Part shown: one piece after another, positions 14,838 through 26,403 of the stretch
Layout of the letters: each line of letters opens with the position of its first letter
Numbering within the stretch: the stretch's first letter is position 1
NCBI GenBank assembly: GCA_030272155.1
Contig: CP126192.1
Span: 3,816,501 to 3,880,500, forward strand
DNA length: 64,000 bases
Source of the DNA: Tetradesmus obliquus
Lineage: Eukaryota; Chlorophyta; Chlorophyceae; Sphaeropleales; Scenedesmaceae
Reading direction: 5' to 3'
Program-made: the position numbers and the translations under genes
The notes under the pieces: generated by a model
The model's input: the letters and a program-made list of their open reading frames with translations, nothing else
Told to the model about the DNA's origin: nothing
Databases searched by the model: none

Positions 14838-15563
14838 GCGCACCCACTATGATGGCGCCCTGCTGCTCCAGGCGCTGCACCAGTGCGTCATCAAAGTCAG
14901 CGATGACATCCTTGTACAGCAGCGAGCCCTGTGGGCACCGCCAGCAGCAGCAGCAGCAGCAACAGCAGCAACTACAGTTGCTAAAGCAAGATGCGGTCAT
15001 CCATCTAGACAAGAGGACGGCTGGAGGCTGGAGCATCACTCAAACTGTCGAGTTGATAAGTTCTGTCATGCTTGAGAGCGTGATTGCAATGCACGTTTGG
15101 GTGATGGTGTGGCAGGCAAGGTTCACAGAGACAGCTGTGTGCTGGCACATACCCTGGTGAATGGCAGCCCCTTGACAGCAGTGAGGTCTTTGACTGCAAC
15201 CGGCAGGCCTGCAAGCGCACCACAAGACAAGCATTACATCTCAGCCAAGTTACTAGCCTTTGTGCCTGTTGTACACTGTCGCCAGGTTACTGGTTCTACC
15301 CCTGTCCCAGCTTAGCAAGCATCACCAACCCATGGCAGCAACTTCAATGGCTTGCAAACTTTGTTGTCTAGTGTTGGCATCTTCAGCCGCCTAGAGACAT
15401 TGCTGCTCCTGCAACTTGCCATACAGGTAGCCCCTGGGTGGGTTGGCGGGATGCTGCATCTGCCTCGCTTTCTCCTTTGCTCTCTCCCAGCATGTTATTG
15501 GCATTGCATTGATCAGTGGTTCTGTTTCCTGCATACCGCAAGTAGAAACCAGATTAGGAGTGT

Positions 15564-15621
<58 letters not shown>

Positions 15622-15804
15622 TGCTGCGCCGATGCCACAGCACCAAATTGGGACAGGCGGCGTTTGGGGGCTGCGAGGTTGGTAATTCACCTTCCAACGT
15701 GCTTCTGACGCCTCTACTAGCTGCAGAGGAGTCACTTGCTGCCTCTGCAGCATATCCACAACAGTCACCGCTGGCAAGCGCCATAGCTGCTGCATGTTCG
15801 CCAT
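10519..15804 (-). CDS. Amidase-signature family enzyme
   Basis: Hydrolase of the amidase-signature family (GatA/FAAH-like); the substrate cannot be read from the sequence. Thirteen exons (minus): 15804-15691, 15528-15420, 15208-15153, 14928-14844, 14528-14389, 14082-13995, 13708-13549, 13064-12933, 12570-12486, 12109-11984, 11609-11491, 11185-11064 and 10652-10519. They sum to 489 residues, a normal length, with all phases consistent. The Ser-cisSer-Lys triad is visible: Lys about 81 in LPVAVKD, the first Ser in [13 protein letters not shown] (about 157), and the nucleophile Ser in [12 protein letters not shown] (about 180). Later blocks include [27 protein letters not shown] and [14 protein letters not shown]. 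Intron 2 uses a GC donor (GCAAGT at 15419). A methionine further upstream (15984) is in frame, but the family usually begins as chosen here. Without GatB beside it, a GatA role is not favoured. Confidence 0.92.
13396..13461 (-). repeat. Intronic ghost copy of the 3' edge of amidase exon 7
   Basis: A direct copy, shifted by 144 bp, of the last ~56 bp of exon 7 (real copy about 13540-13605) together with its GTGAGT donor. The copy lies in the following intron. Read in the gene's frame it encodes the same 18 residues ([18 protein letters not shown]); the differences within those codons are synonymous. Low-complexity C-rich DNA (13246-13390) follows it. Confidence 0.85.
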
Positions 15805-16680
15805 CCGTAGACTGGTGGGTCGTTGAGGCGTAACTACAACTCCTTTTGTCTCTAAAAAATCGCTTGCACGGCGGACCGCGCCACCTGTAATGCCGAGGAA
15901 CGGTGTGCAGAAGGTCGCGAGTTGATGACCGTAGAGACAGCGTAATCGCGGCGGCTGTCGGACGCCAATTCGTAATGGCACCAACTCAGCTTAGCATTTT
16001 GAGCAAATGTCAGCGCTCGGTGTCGCTACTAAAATGTCGTTTTGCGTACACACATTGTTATGTCATCCAGGGTTATGTGATCGCACGTCGATACACAGCT
16101 CGCGAAACCCGTCGAGCGGGCACACCTTCCTCTTGTAATCTCATTTGGTGACCCTTCGAGCTTGACTGACTGCAAACGCTAACAGAGGGCTCCACCTGCG
16201 CTGGGACACATAGTCATGGAGCACCAGTTTGGCATTCCTTGTGCACATTCCTGCTGGTGGCAGTCATCGTTCTGCCAGTCAGCCAGCTGAAGCAGCAAAA
16301 CCCAAAGGTACAACTTGGTCGCCTGCCAGTGTTTGCAGCCAGCCCAGGACCAAGAGCAGTAGAGTCTCAGGCTGACGGGCATGCGGACATGCCGTCTACA
16401 GACAGGCAGCTGCCTGCATACCAGAGACTTGCTGAGCAGACAACGGCAAAACAACAAATAACAAAGAGGAAAACACTATGCTGCAGAAGAGATGGAGCAC
16501 CACCACACGCAGGTACCCTCCTCTCCTCACCAGCGGGCCTAGCACAACCCTGACATAACCGGTGTTACATGCTACATGCAGCAAGCCTTGACTTGTGCAG
16601 CTGTTCCAAACCTTGAATGTCAACTACCTGTTGTATTTCCCTGTTGTCGTGTGCGCTTCTTCACCGCAAACGTAGCAACG
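15805..16680. other. Divergent intergenic region, amidase / AAMP
   Basis: About 0.9 kb between two divergently transcribed start codons, so it presumably contains both promoters and 5' leaders. I see no TATA element I would defend, no repeat and no conserved coding block. The open frame continuing upstream of the AAMP methionine is not family-like. Confidence 0.5.
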
Positions 16681-19600
16681 ATGAACCCCGCAGACGCACC
16701 CACGACAGAACTATCTGAGGATGAGGCGGAGGCGTTCATAGGCCAAGAAGGCGCAGATGGCTTCGATGGAGTAGTATTAGACGACCTAGATGGCGAGGGT
16801 GCGAGCTGCTGTCATCCAAACGTTGTACTGCTGTTGCTGCTGCTGCTGCTGCTCAGGCTGCTGCTGCCTGATGTGCATTACCAGCCACCAACGCCAGCTC
16901 GCCATGTTAACTTGCAGGCATGCAAGGGGATGAGGAAAGCAGCGGCGGGGATGAAGATGGAGAGCAAGGGGCAGCAGAAGACTATCCCATGGAGGATGAC
17001 TCCATGCAGGACTTTGAAGGCCATGGAGGTACGCAGCGCTGCTGCAGTGCAGCACCATGCACCAGCAACAGATTGCGTATACATGTACGAAACTCAGCTG
17101 CAATTATGCTTGTGAACTGTGAGTTTGCTCAGGCACATGCATGCAGCAGCGGCAGAGTGGGCAGCTGGCATGACGCCCGGCCACCCCGCCTGTATGCTGA
17201 CTTGGTGCAAACTTGGCTGCAGATGCTGTGCTGGCTGTTGCATGGAACCCCACGCAGCCTGACCTAGTGGCAACAGGCGGCCAGGACGACAAAGCCTTCC
17301 TGTGGCGGGTGAGCTGGCAGGAGTACTACCAGCAGTGGTGTGTCAGCAGTAGGTGGCTTGCATTCAAGCTGTATCGGGCCTGTCAGGCTGGCAGCAGCAG
17401 CAGCAGCAGCTAGCTGCAGCTGCCTGCACAGCCTGCCTGAAGCAGCCTGGCAGCAAGGCAAGCAGCAAGCAGCAGCTGCCGCAGACAGCTGTCGCAGCCG
17501 CCAAAGGACAGCATCGTCGCAAGTGATAATCGACACGTGTGAGTGAGCCAGCAGAAAAGTTTACAGCAACTCAAGCTGTGCGCAGGTGAGACTGCGTTCC
17601 TTTTGTTGTTCAGCGTTGCCGCCTCTGTTGCTGTACAGACATGAGCGCATGCGTGTCTCCTGCTTTCGTCCGCAGGTGGGCCAGGATGCAGCGGAAGCCA
17701 CAGGCGGCAGCATGGCCACCACTGAGCTGGCAGGCCACAGCGACACTGTTGTGGCACTGGCCTTCAACGCAGCAGGTGCGGCAGCTGCAGGCAGCAACTC
17801 GTTACAATGCACCAAGCAACAGGCAGTTTGAAACAAGAGCTGGCGTAGCAGCTGCTGCTGTAGCACTTGAGACGCGCAGGCAGACCCCAGCAGCTAGGGG
17901 AATTGGCACTTGCTGGCACCTGTTTCTGGCCAGTAACAACTCCCAGTTGTTGCCCATGCACCTGTGCGTCTGTGTGCTCTGCATGTGCAGGCTCCCTGCT
18001 AGCCACGGGCAGCCTAGACAGCAGCGTCAAGGTGTGGAGCGTAGCAGACGGCGGCTGCGTGCAAACCCTGGAGGGCCCTGGTGACGGTGTGGACTGGGTG
18101 GCGTGGCATCCCAAGGGTGACATACTGCTGGCTGGCAGCGAGGACTTCACCATGTGGATGTGGCTGGCGCAGACAGGCGCCTGCATGCAGGTGCGGCTGG
18201 GTGCGGTTCTACGGTGATTTGGCGCTGTTGGTGTGGCTGTGGGGGTAACAGGTGTATGTCTGGTGCACGTGGCGTTGTGTAGGGCTCACAGTAACATGTA
18301 CACGTCAGCGCAGTGCGGCGGAGCGACGGTGCCATGCGCACCACTACGCCCCTTTTTTATTGCTGTATGACCTTGATGCAAAACACAGGGGACTTGCAGC
18401 AGCTGACTCACACACACGTCACTGCCGCCGCTGGCATGGTCCTTTGCGCTGCTGCAGGTGTTCTCAGGCCACAGCGGCCCTGTCACAGCCGGCGCCTTCA
18501 CCCCTCCATCTCCGCTGTATGCCTCATCACAAAGTTGTGGTAGGACCTGCATCAGTAAACTCACACGCGCAACAGAGCCACCTGTATCACCAGCAGCTAT
18601 CGTCTGCTGCCGCGACATATATGGTCCTGTGTGCTGCTGCAGGTGTTCTCAGGCCACAGCGGCCCTGTCACAGCCGGCGCCTTCACCCCAGATGGCAAGC
18701 TCGTCGTCTCAGCAGGCGGCGAGAACGACTGCAGCTTGCGCGTGTGGAACCCTAAAACTGGCGAGTGCAGCCTGACCATGCACGGCCCGCTGTTCCATGA
18801 GGAGGGCATCACCTGCCTGGATGTGCACCAGGACGGCAGCGTGGTAATAACAGGCGGCCAGGACGGCGCGGTGCGCGTGACCAACATACACAACAGCAGG
18901 ATGGTCGCATCGTTAGCAGGTGAGGCCTGCTACCTCACCAGCGGTTGAGGCAGCATGCCAGGATTTGCTTAGTTAATCAGCAGGAAGAGTATGTGCTGTT
19001 CAACCCGGCAGCATGCTTTGGCAGTGGTGTAAAAATGGCACGGCCAGCCAGTTGAGCAACACTGCTGTGTCCTGCAGGCCACGAGGACTCTGTTGAGGCA
19101 GTGGGCTTCAGCAGGCACCTGGCCCTGGCAGCCACTGCAGGCATTGACGGCAAGCTCATCGTGTGGGACTGCGGCGGCTTCACTGAGCGAGGCGTGTGCC
19201 AGCACCCAGAGGTGCGTTGATGGTTTGAGTAAGACAGTTCGGTCGTGTCCGGTGTTAGTGTTGTATACACTGAGTTCGGTGGAAGCCGGGTGATGCAGGC
19301 TGCGTGTGCAGGTAGACAGCAGCCGTGTGTCGGTGACCTTTGCGTGTAAGACCTGTAAGACCTGTTGCATTGCAGCCTGCTGCGCCTCGTGCGCACAGCA
19401 CGATATGAAAGCTGGCAGCATGATGCCTTGGTGCAATGCAGAAGCTGCGCTAGTCGCTGCGGTCTTACTCGTCTGGCTGTGTGCTTCTCCTCCTGCTGCC
19501 GTTGCTCTCTGCTCTTCATGCTGTGCTGCTGCAGCCTGTCACCCGCATGGCATGGGACAAGCAGCAGCCGCTGGTTGCCACAGGCTGCCTAGACGGCGTT

Positions 19601-19750
19601 GTACGGCTGTGGGACCTGCGCACAGCGGGCTGTGTGAAGCAGCTGCACGGCCACAGGAGTGCGGTGCAGGACCTAGTGCTGAGCCCTGACGGCAGCATGC
19701 TGCTGTCCGGGGCAGATGATGCCACTGCGCGTGTGTTTGCGCTGCGATGA
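16681..19750 (+). CDS. AAMP: AAMP/Sqt1-type WD40 protein
   Basis: WD40 propeller of the AAMP family; the yeast member Sqt1 is the chaperone that delivers uL16 (Rpl10) to pre-60S subunits. Exons: 16681-16798, 16918-17028, 17223-17308, 17676-17775, 17991-18190, 18643-18919, 19078-19211 and 19535-19750 (stop), giving 413 residues. The N-terminus is acidic (LSEDEAEAFIG, then a Glu/Asp-rich exon 2), as in the family. About eight blades follow; recognisable pieces are VATGGQDDKAFLWR, LATGSLDSSVKVWS, LLAGSEDFTMWMW, VVITGGQDGAVRV, LIVWDCGG, VATGCLDGVVRLWDLR and LLSGADDATARVFALR. The element FTMWMW at blade 3 is typical of AAMP. Exon phases agree throughout. The intron before exon 6 holds a perfect 47-bp ghost of that exon's start. 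A TGTAA lies 36 bases after the stop. Confidence 0.93.
18458..18504 (+). repeat. Intronic ghost copy of the 5' edge of AAMP exon 6
   Basis: 47 bp identical to the first 47 bp of exon 6 (18643-18689), 185 bp upstream, preceded by a similar GCTGCAG acceptor. The similarity extends back about 20 bp into the intron. Using this acceptor would shift the frame into the next copy. Confidence 0.9.
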
Positions 19751-19785
19751 CGTGGCTGAGAGCGGGTGGTGCTTGGCGAGTCAAG

Positions 19786-19790
19786 TGTAA
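19786..19790 (+). terminator. TGTAA polyadenylation-type signal of AAMP
   Basis: TGTAA on the plus strand, 36 bases after the AAMP stop, is the expected chlorophycean poly(A) signal. Confidence 0.5.
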
Positions 19791-20544
19791 CTTGCTCGGG
19801 TTTTGAGTTTTAAAGATTGAGCTAGGGATTTGAGTTTCGTAAGGAGCGGCTTGATATGCGGGTGACTGCCAGCCTGAACAGTAGCAAGGTGCCAGCCTGG
19901 CCAGCGGCAGCCTGAGGATGAACCCCAGCTGGCAGCAGGTGTTACCTCGACGTCATAAGCACTTTCAATCAACATTGAGCAAGCAAGTGTACCAACTTAT
20001 GTAATTTCAGACCTTTTTCAAACCATCTTCGAACGTCTATTTACGGCCGAAACGAGCGCGCGCAACGGTGCTCTGTTCCCTCCATTCGACACGGCTTAGT
20101 TCTCGCAGGACAGCATTGAATATCTCAAGCAACAATTAAGTAAAATCAGTTTGTACATAGTCAGCTCGCCTCGCGCTCATTGCAGCAGTGCTCCTTGCCT
20201 TCGAAGAGCCCACCACGTGGCTGCAAACAACATGACAACTGAAATAGAGGTGATGCCCAGACAGCCACGTACAGCTGTGTTAAATACAGCCTAACAGTGA
20301 TTCCTTTCACTGGCTGTCGCCTGTGCGCGTACAGTGCTGCACAAGACAGCAGGAACCAACAGCAGTACAGCTGCAGCAGGCCTGTGTGCACCAGCTTGGT
20401 GAATCTGCTTGGGTATTGCACCAACAGGTGCACATGATAGTTCCATCATCAGAGTAGTCTTTGACTTTTTACCTACCCCTATGTTGCGGCAACTGCTTGT
20501 CATCCGTTTGTTGCAGCCGTTCTTTGAGGAGGTGGATCCTCCCA

Positions 20545-20885
20545 TGGACAGCGCCTTTGCAAAGTCAGCTGCTGCTCCGCTTCAACCTACGCCACTACGC
20601 GCCCCAAAACGAGCCTGCAGCATACAGCGCAGAAGGTTCACACCCCTCCACTTTGCTGCCACAGCAGTAGGCATGCTGCTGCTGGCAGGGCTTACAGTCT
20701 TCCCAGTTTCCAAGGTTGCAGCTGCTCCTGCAGGAGCAGGTGCTGCAGTAGCAGTAGGCTGGCTGCCACAGCCAAGCCTGGCGTGGGGTTGTCTGCTGCT
20801 GTTGTGGGTGATGATGCTCTTCTCGCATGAGCTGTCTCAGGTGTTCGTGTGGGGGCTGAAGCACCATGCGTACAAACAGGCATGA
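20545..20885 (+). CDS. Doubtful small membrane protein ORF
   Basis: 113-codon frame beginning at a methionine in good context (CCCATGG). It has a basic, Ala/Pro-rich N-terminus and two hydrophobic stretches (about residues 38-50 and 79-92), then the tail SHELSQVFVWGLKHH. The frame is open further upstream. I recognise no family; it could be a real plastid-type membrane protein or a chance frame in a 3' flank. Confidence 0.3.
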
Positions 20886-21530
20886 GCGCAGCTGGCATGT
20901 GTTGCTGCCGTGCCCCAGTCGGAAACGTATCATGTTGTCGTATCACACACGGCATTTCGACTGGCTGTGAAGGCTGTTCATTGTAATGCACTTGATTGAA
21001 CACCAGATCAGCAGGTTGCGATCTGCTGCGCGCTGTGCACTCAGGTTCAGGCTTTGGCGGCTGAACAAAGCCTCCGTAGATGGCGGGTGTCAGTGCAATG
21101 TTTGCACCGCAGTAGAACATGACAATGATGATGAGATATGATGACGTTGTAGCCTTCAACTGTGACAATTTGTCAACTGTAAAGGGTTTCCTCTCAAGCC
21201 TGACGTGCTTGACTGCTTAAGGCCGCTCGATCGACTCAGATGCAGTGCCCATACTCACTACTTCTGCGCTGAGCTGAACTTCAAGAACAGGCGGCTACTG
21301 CCTATGACACTGCTGCAGCTGCAGATGCCCAGCAAACTTAACAACAGCGTGCAGCAGATGCAGGCCGCCCCTGCACCAACAACAGCGTGCATCATACATG
21401 GAGGACAATGTATGATAGCAAGTAAGCATCAGCAACCCACCAGCACATGTTTTGGAGCCAAAAGGTTACGGACATTGCACACAACGCAGTCTTGCGTCTG
21501 TTGCAATAGCACAGCCTTGGCTGTCACCAA

Positions 21531-23228
21531 TCACTGCCGCTTTGGCGCTGCCCCTCCATAGAACACATCCACCACATCATCCTGCTGCTGCTGGCCAAGC
21601 AAAGCATCCCAGGGAGCCTGAGGCCTGCCTTGCTGCTGCTGCTGCTGCTGTTGCTGGTATGCCCAGCCTTGGCCAGCAGCTGCTGTACCTTGCTGGCCTG
21701 CGGCTGCTCTCTGGTAGCCGCCAGCGCCATGCTGCTGCTGTTGCTGTTGCTGGGTGCCTGGCGGCCAATCACCACCTGCAGCATACAGTTACACATCAGA
21801 GAAGACGGTGGGCAATCAGAAAGACAGCACCTGAAGCAGGCCCTGTCCAAGCAGCTGCGCATGCATCAGCAGTCAGGGTGCACACCACCACCTGCCACAG
21901 CTTGCTATATACATGCAGTGGTGCAGACCCTCATTTGACCACTACTCGCCGTTCAAAACCGACGCAGGTGGCTCCAAAAGCGATGCACGTGGCTAATTTG
22001 AGCGCATACGCTGCCTTTTTCTTTCTGAGCATTGTGCCACGGCTGGCGCTCACCGTCGCTGAATGCACCGCGCTGCCCCAGCAGCACTGCGTTCCAGCCA
22101 AACACCTGTGTGGCCGCATACACAGCAAGGCCTATGGTGCCCACAAGAAGCACAAACTGCAGCACAACAACAACAACAGCAGCACAGCAGCCTCAGCACA
22201 ACAGCACAAGTTTCATGTGATGCTTGCATCCACTGTGACTTGGCAGCCAGCGGCAGCTAGCAGCCAGCAGCTGTGAGCTTACCATACCAGCTTACCAACA
22301 AGACATTGACTGAAAATGCTGCATATACGTACCATGCAGCGGCTGCAGCTGCAGCGTGCTGCCAGCAGCCTGCTCACAATGATCACCACCATGTTAATAT
22401 TAAGCCAATGATCACCATCATGTTGATGATCACGCCATTTCAATGCTCACGTTGATGACGCCCTTCAGCAGCCCCAGCACCAGCAGCAGCAGCGCGCCCT
22501 TCACACACACCTCCACCTGCACAAACACATGCTGTCAACAGTAAAATTGGCGACGGACGAAGATGCCCGGCGACAGTACTGGGCACATGCATTGTCAGGA
22601 AGCCGCACCAACAGGCATTGCACTGTGTGCGTCCTGGCTCTGTGATGCTTTGAGATAAGCATGTGGTGGCACTGCGCTCCTGCACTATGGCATGCTTGCC
22701 CACCTTGCTGCGTGGAGCGCCTGCTGGTGCTATGCTCTGCAGCATGTCTGCTGCTCTGTTGACAACCGAGCCGCTGATGCTGCTGCAGGTGGACAGGCAG
22801 CTGTCAAGCAAGCCACCAAGCATGTCCTGCAAGAGGGTCAACACGCAGAGCGAGACAAATACAAACCATGTGATGTCAGACGGCAGTTGCCACTTACATA
22901 TGCACAATTGCATGCACAATATTACTGCTGTTGCAACAACTGCAGGTCACCTACAGTGTGCTTGCTGATCACGAGATGGCAAAGCAGCAGGCATTGCTGG
23001 CCTGGGCTGCACACTGCTCCAGCTATAAGTAGCAGCAGAACAGCAACATACCTGCCCATCTGGCTGTTGGTCCCGTCCTTGTGTGTAGCCACTGCTGCTT
23101 GAATAGGCTGCGCTGCTCCTGCCGCTGCGGCCATGTCTTTGGTGAGCTGCACGCTGTAGCTGCTGGCCCCAGCAACATGGCTGACGTTGAGCATGTGTGC
23201 GAATGCTCTGCAGCCGGAGCCTGAACAT
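21531..23228 (-). CDS. Unrecognised membrane protein with Q-rich tail
   Basis: Five exons (minus): 23228-23052, 22826-22704, 22516-22451, 22156-22054 and 21775-21531 (stop). Phases 0,0,0,1 all agree and give 237 residues. The N-terminal part is polar, rich in Arg, Ser and Gln. A conserved-looking block DMLGGLLDSCLSTCSSISG and VVNRAADMLQSIAP leads into one long or two adjacent membrane spans (GALLLLVLGLLKGVIN and FVLLVGTIGLAVYAATQVF). The tail has two poly-Gln runs and ends DDVVDVFYGGAAPKRQ. I do not recognise the family. The agreement of five exon phases and the sharp change between hydrophobic and Q-rich segments argue that it is a real gene. The start methionine (23226-23228) is the first in the exon 1 frame after a stop-free stretch; an upstream exon is possible. 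Confidence 0.65.
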
Positions 23229-23725
23229 CCTGCTTTGTTAAATTGAATGGCAGCCAGCAAGCATGCAAGGGAGCTGCGCGGTGCTTGCAGCTGGCTGTTC
23301 AAGGTTGAGGTGAGGATGCTCACAAGGAACACATGAGATCCACCACCATGCAAAAGCCGTATAAACGCGGCACCAGCACATAAGCTCAGTGCAGTTGTCC
23401 TTCTAGCTGGCCTGGAGTAGCTGTACAGCCGAGTGTTTGGGCAGTGGCATGTCACATGGCAACTCGAACGCAAGCTGGGATGGAACGCCCAACCCAGGCA
23501 CCCGCGCTATGCGACATCAGTGTCAATGTTGATGTCAGTTGCCCGTTGAACACCCTGCTGTAGCAGTGAGAACTCTCATACGGAACTGCCCCTGTACTGC
23601 ACTGCTGTATCTGGGGTGCTCCTGATCTTTTCCCTGCCCCGGCCCTGTTCAACTTAGTGGCGTGTTCAGGCCTAGCTCAGACTACCGTGTTATCGTAGAT
23701 AGAGCCCCATCAGGAGCAGGCTAGC
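23229..23725. other. Divergent promoter region, membrane protein / Asterix
   Basis: About 0.5 kb between two divergent start codons; presumably both promoters. No TATA box, repeat or coding block that I would defend. Confidence 0.5.
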
Positions 23726-24924
23726 ATGGCGTCAAAGGTGAGGCAGCAGATGCAGCGGCAGCAGCAGCATGAGCTGGCAGCAAGTGCACAGCGCCAAGCA
23801 GCAGCACTGAACGACCGCCACAGCATGATCACAGCAGCTTCTTTGTCTGTACGATACTCAGACTGTAGGTATATGCCTCAGTCTTCATACCTCGTGCCAG
23901 CAGGCACTGTCACTGATGTACATACTGGCTGTGCTGTCCCATGCCCTCTGCTCAGCTCTCTGCTCGTCTTCGCCACTCAAACGGGCATTCCTGCATCTGT
24001 TCACAGAAAGTTGACATATAGCATGAAAGCATGGAAGTATCCTCAGCACGTTCTGTATGCGCCTCCTGCTTTGTCTCAGGCAGCCACCCTGGGGGACCCC
24101 AGGCGCCCCGCAGAGATAAAGAAGTATGTGCGCAGCGCAGAGGAGGGCCCGCACCCACTCGGCTTGATCAGCCTGACGCTGGGAGTGGGCAGCATGGCTG
24201 TGAAGGTACGGATGCCGCCGCTGTTGTGCCTCACCTCTTGCTGCTGGGACATAGCAGTGCATAGCAGTGCTGCTAAGAAGTGCTTGAAACACATGCTGGG
24301 GCATAGCAGTGCTTAGTGCTGGTGCACATCAGGTGGTTGAAAGGTGTGGCGCAGTAGGACGTACAGATCCAGTGCTGCACGTCCTTTTGAACATAACATC
24401 AAGCATGCTGGAGAGCGTTGAGTTGAACCCAGTACCTGGGCATGCACGGCAGCAGCAGTGCTCAACACCTACCGCTTCTGCCGTTGCTGCTGCTGCCGCC
24501 AGCTGAAGGCAGTTGGCTGGGTGGCGCTGCTGGTGTCGCTGGCTGCCATCGTGCACATCCCAGGGACCCACCCAGACTTCAAGCAAGCACTGAGCTCCAG
24601 CATGTGAGCAGCAGCAGCAGCAGCAGCAGTGGCAATGAAAAGAAGCCAGCAGCAGCAGCAGGAGTTCAGCAGGAGTTCAGCAGGCATTGAACAGTGGCTG
24701 CTGTCGATGGAGCGAATCTCACAGACCTCAGGGTGGAGAGTCGGCGCATTGATGGAGCAATCAGCGCCAGCACGTGCTTACCAGCAGTGCGCAACGTCAC
24801 TAGTCGTTCATGCTGCCTACGTTGCTGTGTCGAGGCTTAGTGAAATCCGATACAATGGGCTTGCTGCATGAGCACTGCTGTACTGCTGCTTCACACATGC
24901 CACGACTCTGCTACTGCTGCTGCC

Positions 24925-24965
<41 letters not shown>

Positions 24966-25084
24966 ACAGGATTTCATTGGTCAGCCTAGGAGCCGCATAC
25001 TTCATGCCTGTGCCAGTGCGGCCAGGCCCGGCAGCAGCAGCAGCAGCAGCAGCAGCAGCCCCGCCACCCGCTGCAACCGGGTGA
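23726..25084 (+). CDS. WDR83OS: PAT complex subunit Asterix (WDR83OS) homologue
   Basis: Small ER membrane protein of the PAT chaperone complex, which with CCDC47 shields polar transmembrane segments during multipass protein insertion. Exons: 23726-23737 (only MASK), 24080-24205, 24503-24603 and 24970-25084 (stop), giving 117 residues. Family landmarks are GDPRRPAEIKKY (DPRRP is the signature), the first hydrophobic segment GLISLTLGVGSMAVK, then LKAVGWVALLVSLAAIVHI, DFKQALSSSM and the last hydrophobic segment ISLVSLGAAYFMPV. The C-terminus carries an alga-specific Ala run (GCA repeats) and PPPAATG. The four-codon first exon is set by a clean GTGAGG donor and by agreement with the family's short N-terminus. 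Intron 3 starts with a CAG array and ends with a CTG array. Intron 1 carries the 52-bp dispersed repeat. Confidence 0.93.
24002..24053 (+). repeat. Dispersed 52-bp repeat, copy 2
   Basis: Second copy of the repeat at 2025-2076, in intron 1 of the Asterix gene, ending 26 bp before the exon 2 boundary. Confidence 0.75.
24604..24969 (+). repeat. Intron with CAG array at donor and CTG array at acceptor
   Basis: Asterix intron 3. The donor GTGAG is followed at once by seven CAG units (24609-24629). Thirteen or so CTG units (about 24926-24965) run up to the acceptor CACAG. In the pre-mRNA the two arrays are complementary in the CAG/CUG sense and could pair, bringing the splice sites together. Confidence 0.8.
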
Positions 25085-26403
25085 CTGTAGCAGTGCACTG
25101 TTTATGTGTTGTTGGGGGTTCATAGGCCCCCAACATGCAGTCCAGCCTGCACTTTAGTTTCGGATGGTGTTAAGCCATTGAAGGTTTGCGGAAGTGCCAA
25201 TTGCACCATCGTCAAGATCGGGGGAGCAGCTCGGCACTGGCACAGTGTCCAGCACCAGTTGTTGCTGCAGTGGTCTGCGAAGGCCCGCAAATAGCGCAAC
25301 GGACATGATGCTCGACATCTTGGGACGTCGCCACCTGACCGACTTAAGTCAAGCTTGTGGCTGCTTGAGCGGCTGGACCCCAGATGATCTGGTGTGCATG
25401 CAGCGCGCATGCTGACTGGGCTTGTGAGCCATTTGTCAGTCGCCAGTGTGATTGATCATAAGGTCGCGGCTGGCTTACAAGGTGCAGTGTCCACATGCAC
25501 GGTGCACTGCAGCTGGCAGCTGATTCAGACAGCAAGGTATGACTGTACTGTCTCTCGACCTGTAGTGTGACAGGAGCAGCGTTACTGTAGTAGCACTCGA
25601 TGCTGCAGGCTGTCCGCAGGAGTGGCATACGACTACGACTACAAAACGTGAGAGGCACAGGGCAAGACTGTGACAATTGTTGTTTTGGTGCCCTTCTCCG
25701 ACGAAAGGCGGTGTCTTCTAAGAGCACGCAGTTCATATCGCATCGTCAGCAACTTGTGCAAAGCCGCATCGACACGATTTCAACCCCCATAACAGCTAAA
25801 CGCCCGCAGTTGCATGGGTCTCCGACAACTGGTAGCATCCAGCCTACCGACTCGCTGAATCAAGGTTTGTGCCCTTCAGTCCACAACAGTCTGCCAGCGG
25901 GGCTGTTTCACAGTGTTGAGCCCCAACAATGGTAGCATGCGTCTACTGCTCTTGCCGTTGTTCGAACTCAATATTTCACTACGGTACTCTTTGAAACATG
26001 TATGCCTGGTTGATCACAGCTTTGGATGGCTTTCCTGTTGGATCCGTGCAAAGCAGCCTCGCTCCGAAACGATCGCATGCTGCTGGTCTGTTTCCTGCTG
26101 ATAAACGTCTTCGACACAGTTAGCTTGTATTAAATAATGCATACAGTCAATATGCGCAGCAGCGTGCGAGGTATCGCTGATCAAGCCGAGGCCTGGCGGG
26201 GAGATTACTCGGGCACCCGAAGCTTGCCCAGGGTGGCCTGCTGCACTGGCCCGATGCAACAGAACCATTTACAATCTATCAAAAAAGGGGGTTGTTCAAC
26301 TCATGCGTTGCAGGTGGTTGCTGAGTCGCAGCACGTGAACATGAACTGGAATATCCCAAACAAAGGCTTTCCAGTCACTGGTTACAGAGTAAGGGTGTAC
26401 AGA
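25085..26403. other. Intergenic region, Asterix to RCC1/SH3b gene
   Basis: About 1.3 kb in tandem between two plus-strand genes: 3' flank of Asterix and 5' flank of the RCC1 protein. The frame of the latter is open back to 26137, but no family-like residues precede the signal peptide. Nothing else recognised. Confidence 0.5.

Larger units (their letters stand above)
19751..21530. other. Intergenic region with a doubtful small ORF
   Basis: About 1.8 kb between convergent genes. It probably contains both 3' UTRs. A doubtful plus-strand frame within it is listed separately. A minus-strand frame around 21040-21168 contains a hydrophobic stretch, but I could not tie it to splice sites or a family. 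Confidence 0.4.

Noticed and set aside
15391-15984. Amidase start at the upstream in-frame methionine (15984)
   Set aside because: The extra residues are not family-like, and the N-terminal helix begins right after the methionine at 15802-15804. Not fully excluded as a targeting extension.
25930-26000. tRNA-like B-box (GTTCGAACTC) near 25968
   Set aside because: No matching A-box, acceptor stem or anticodon arm could be placed around it.
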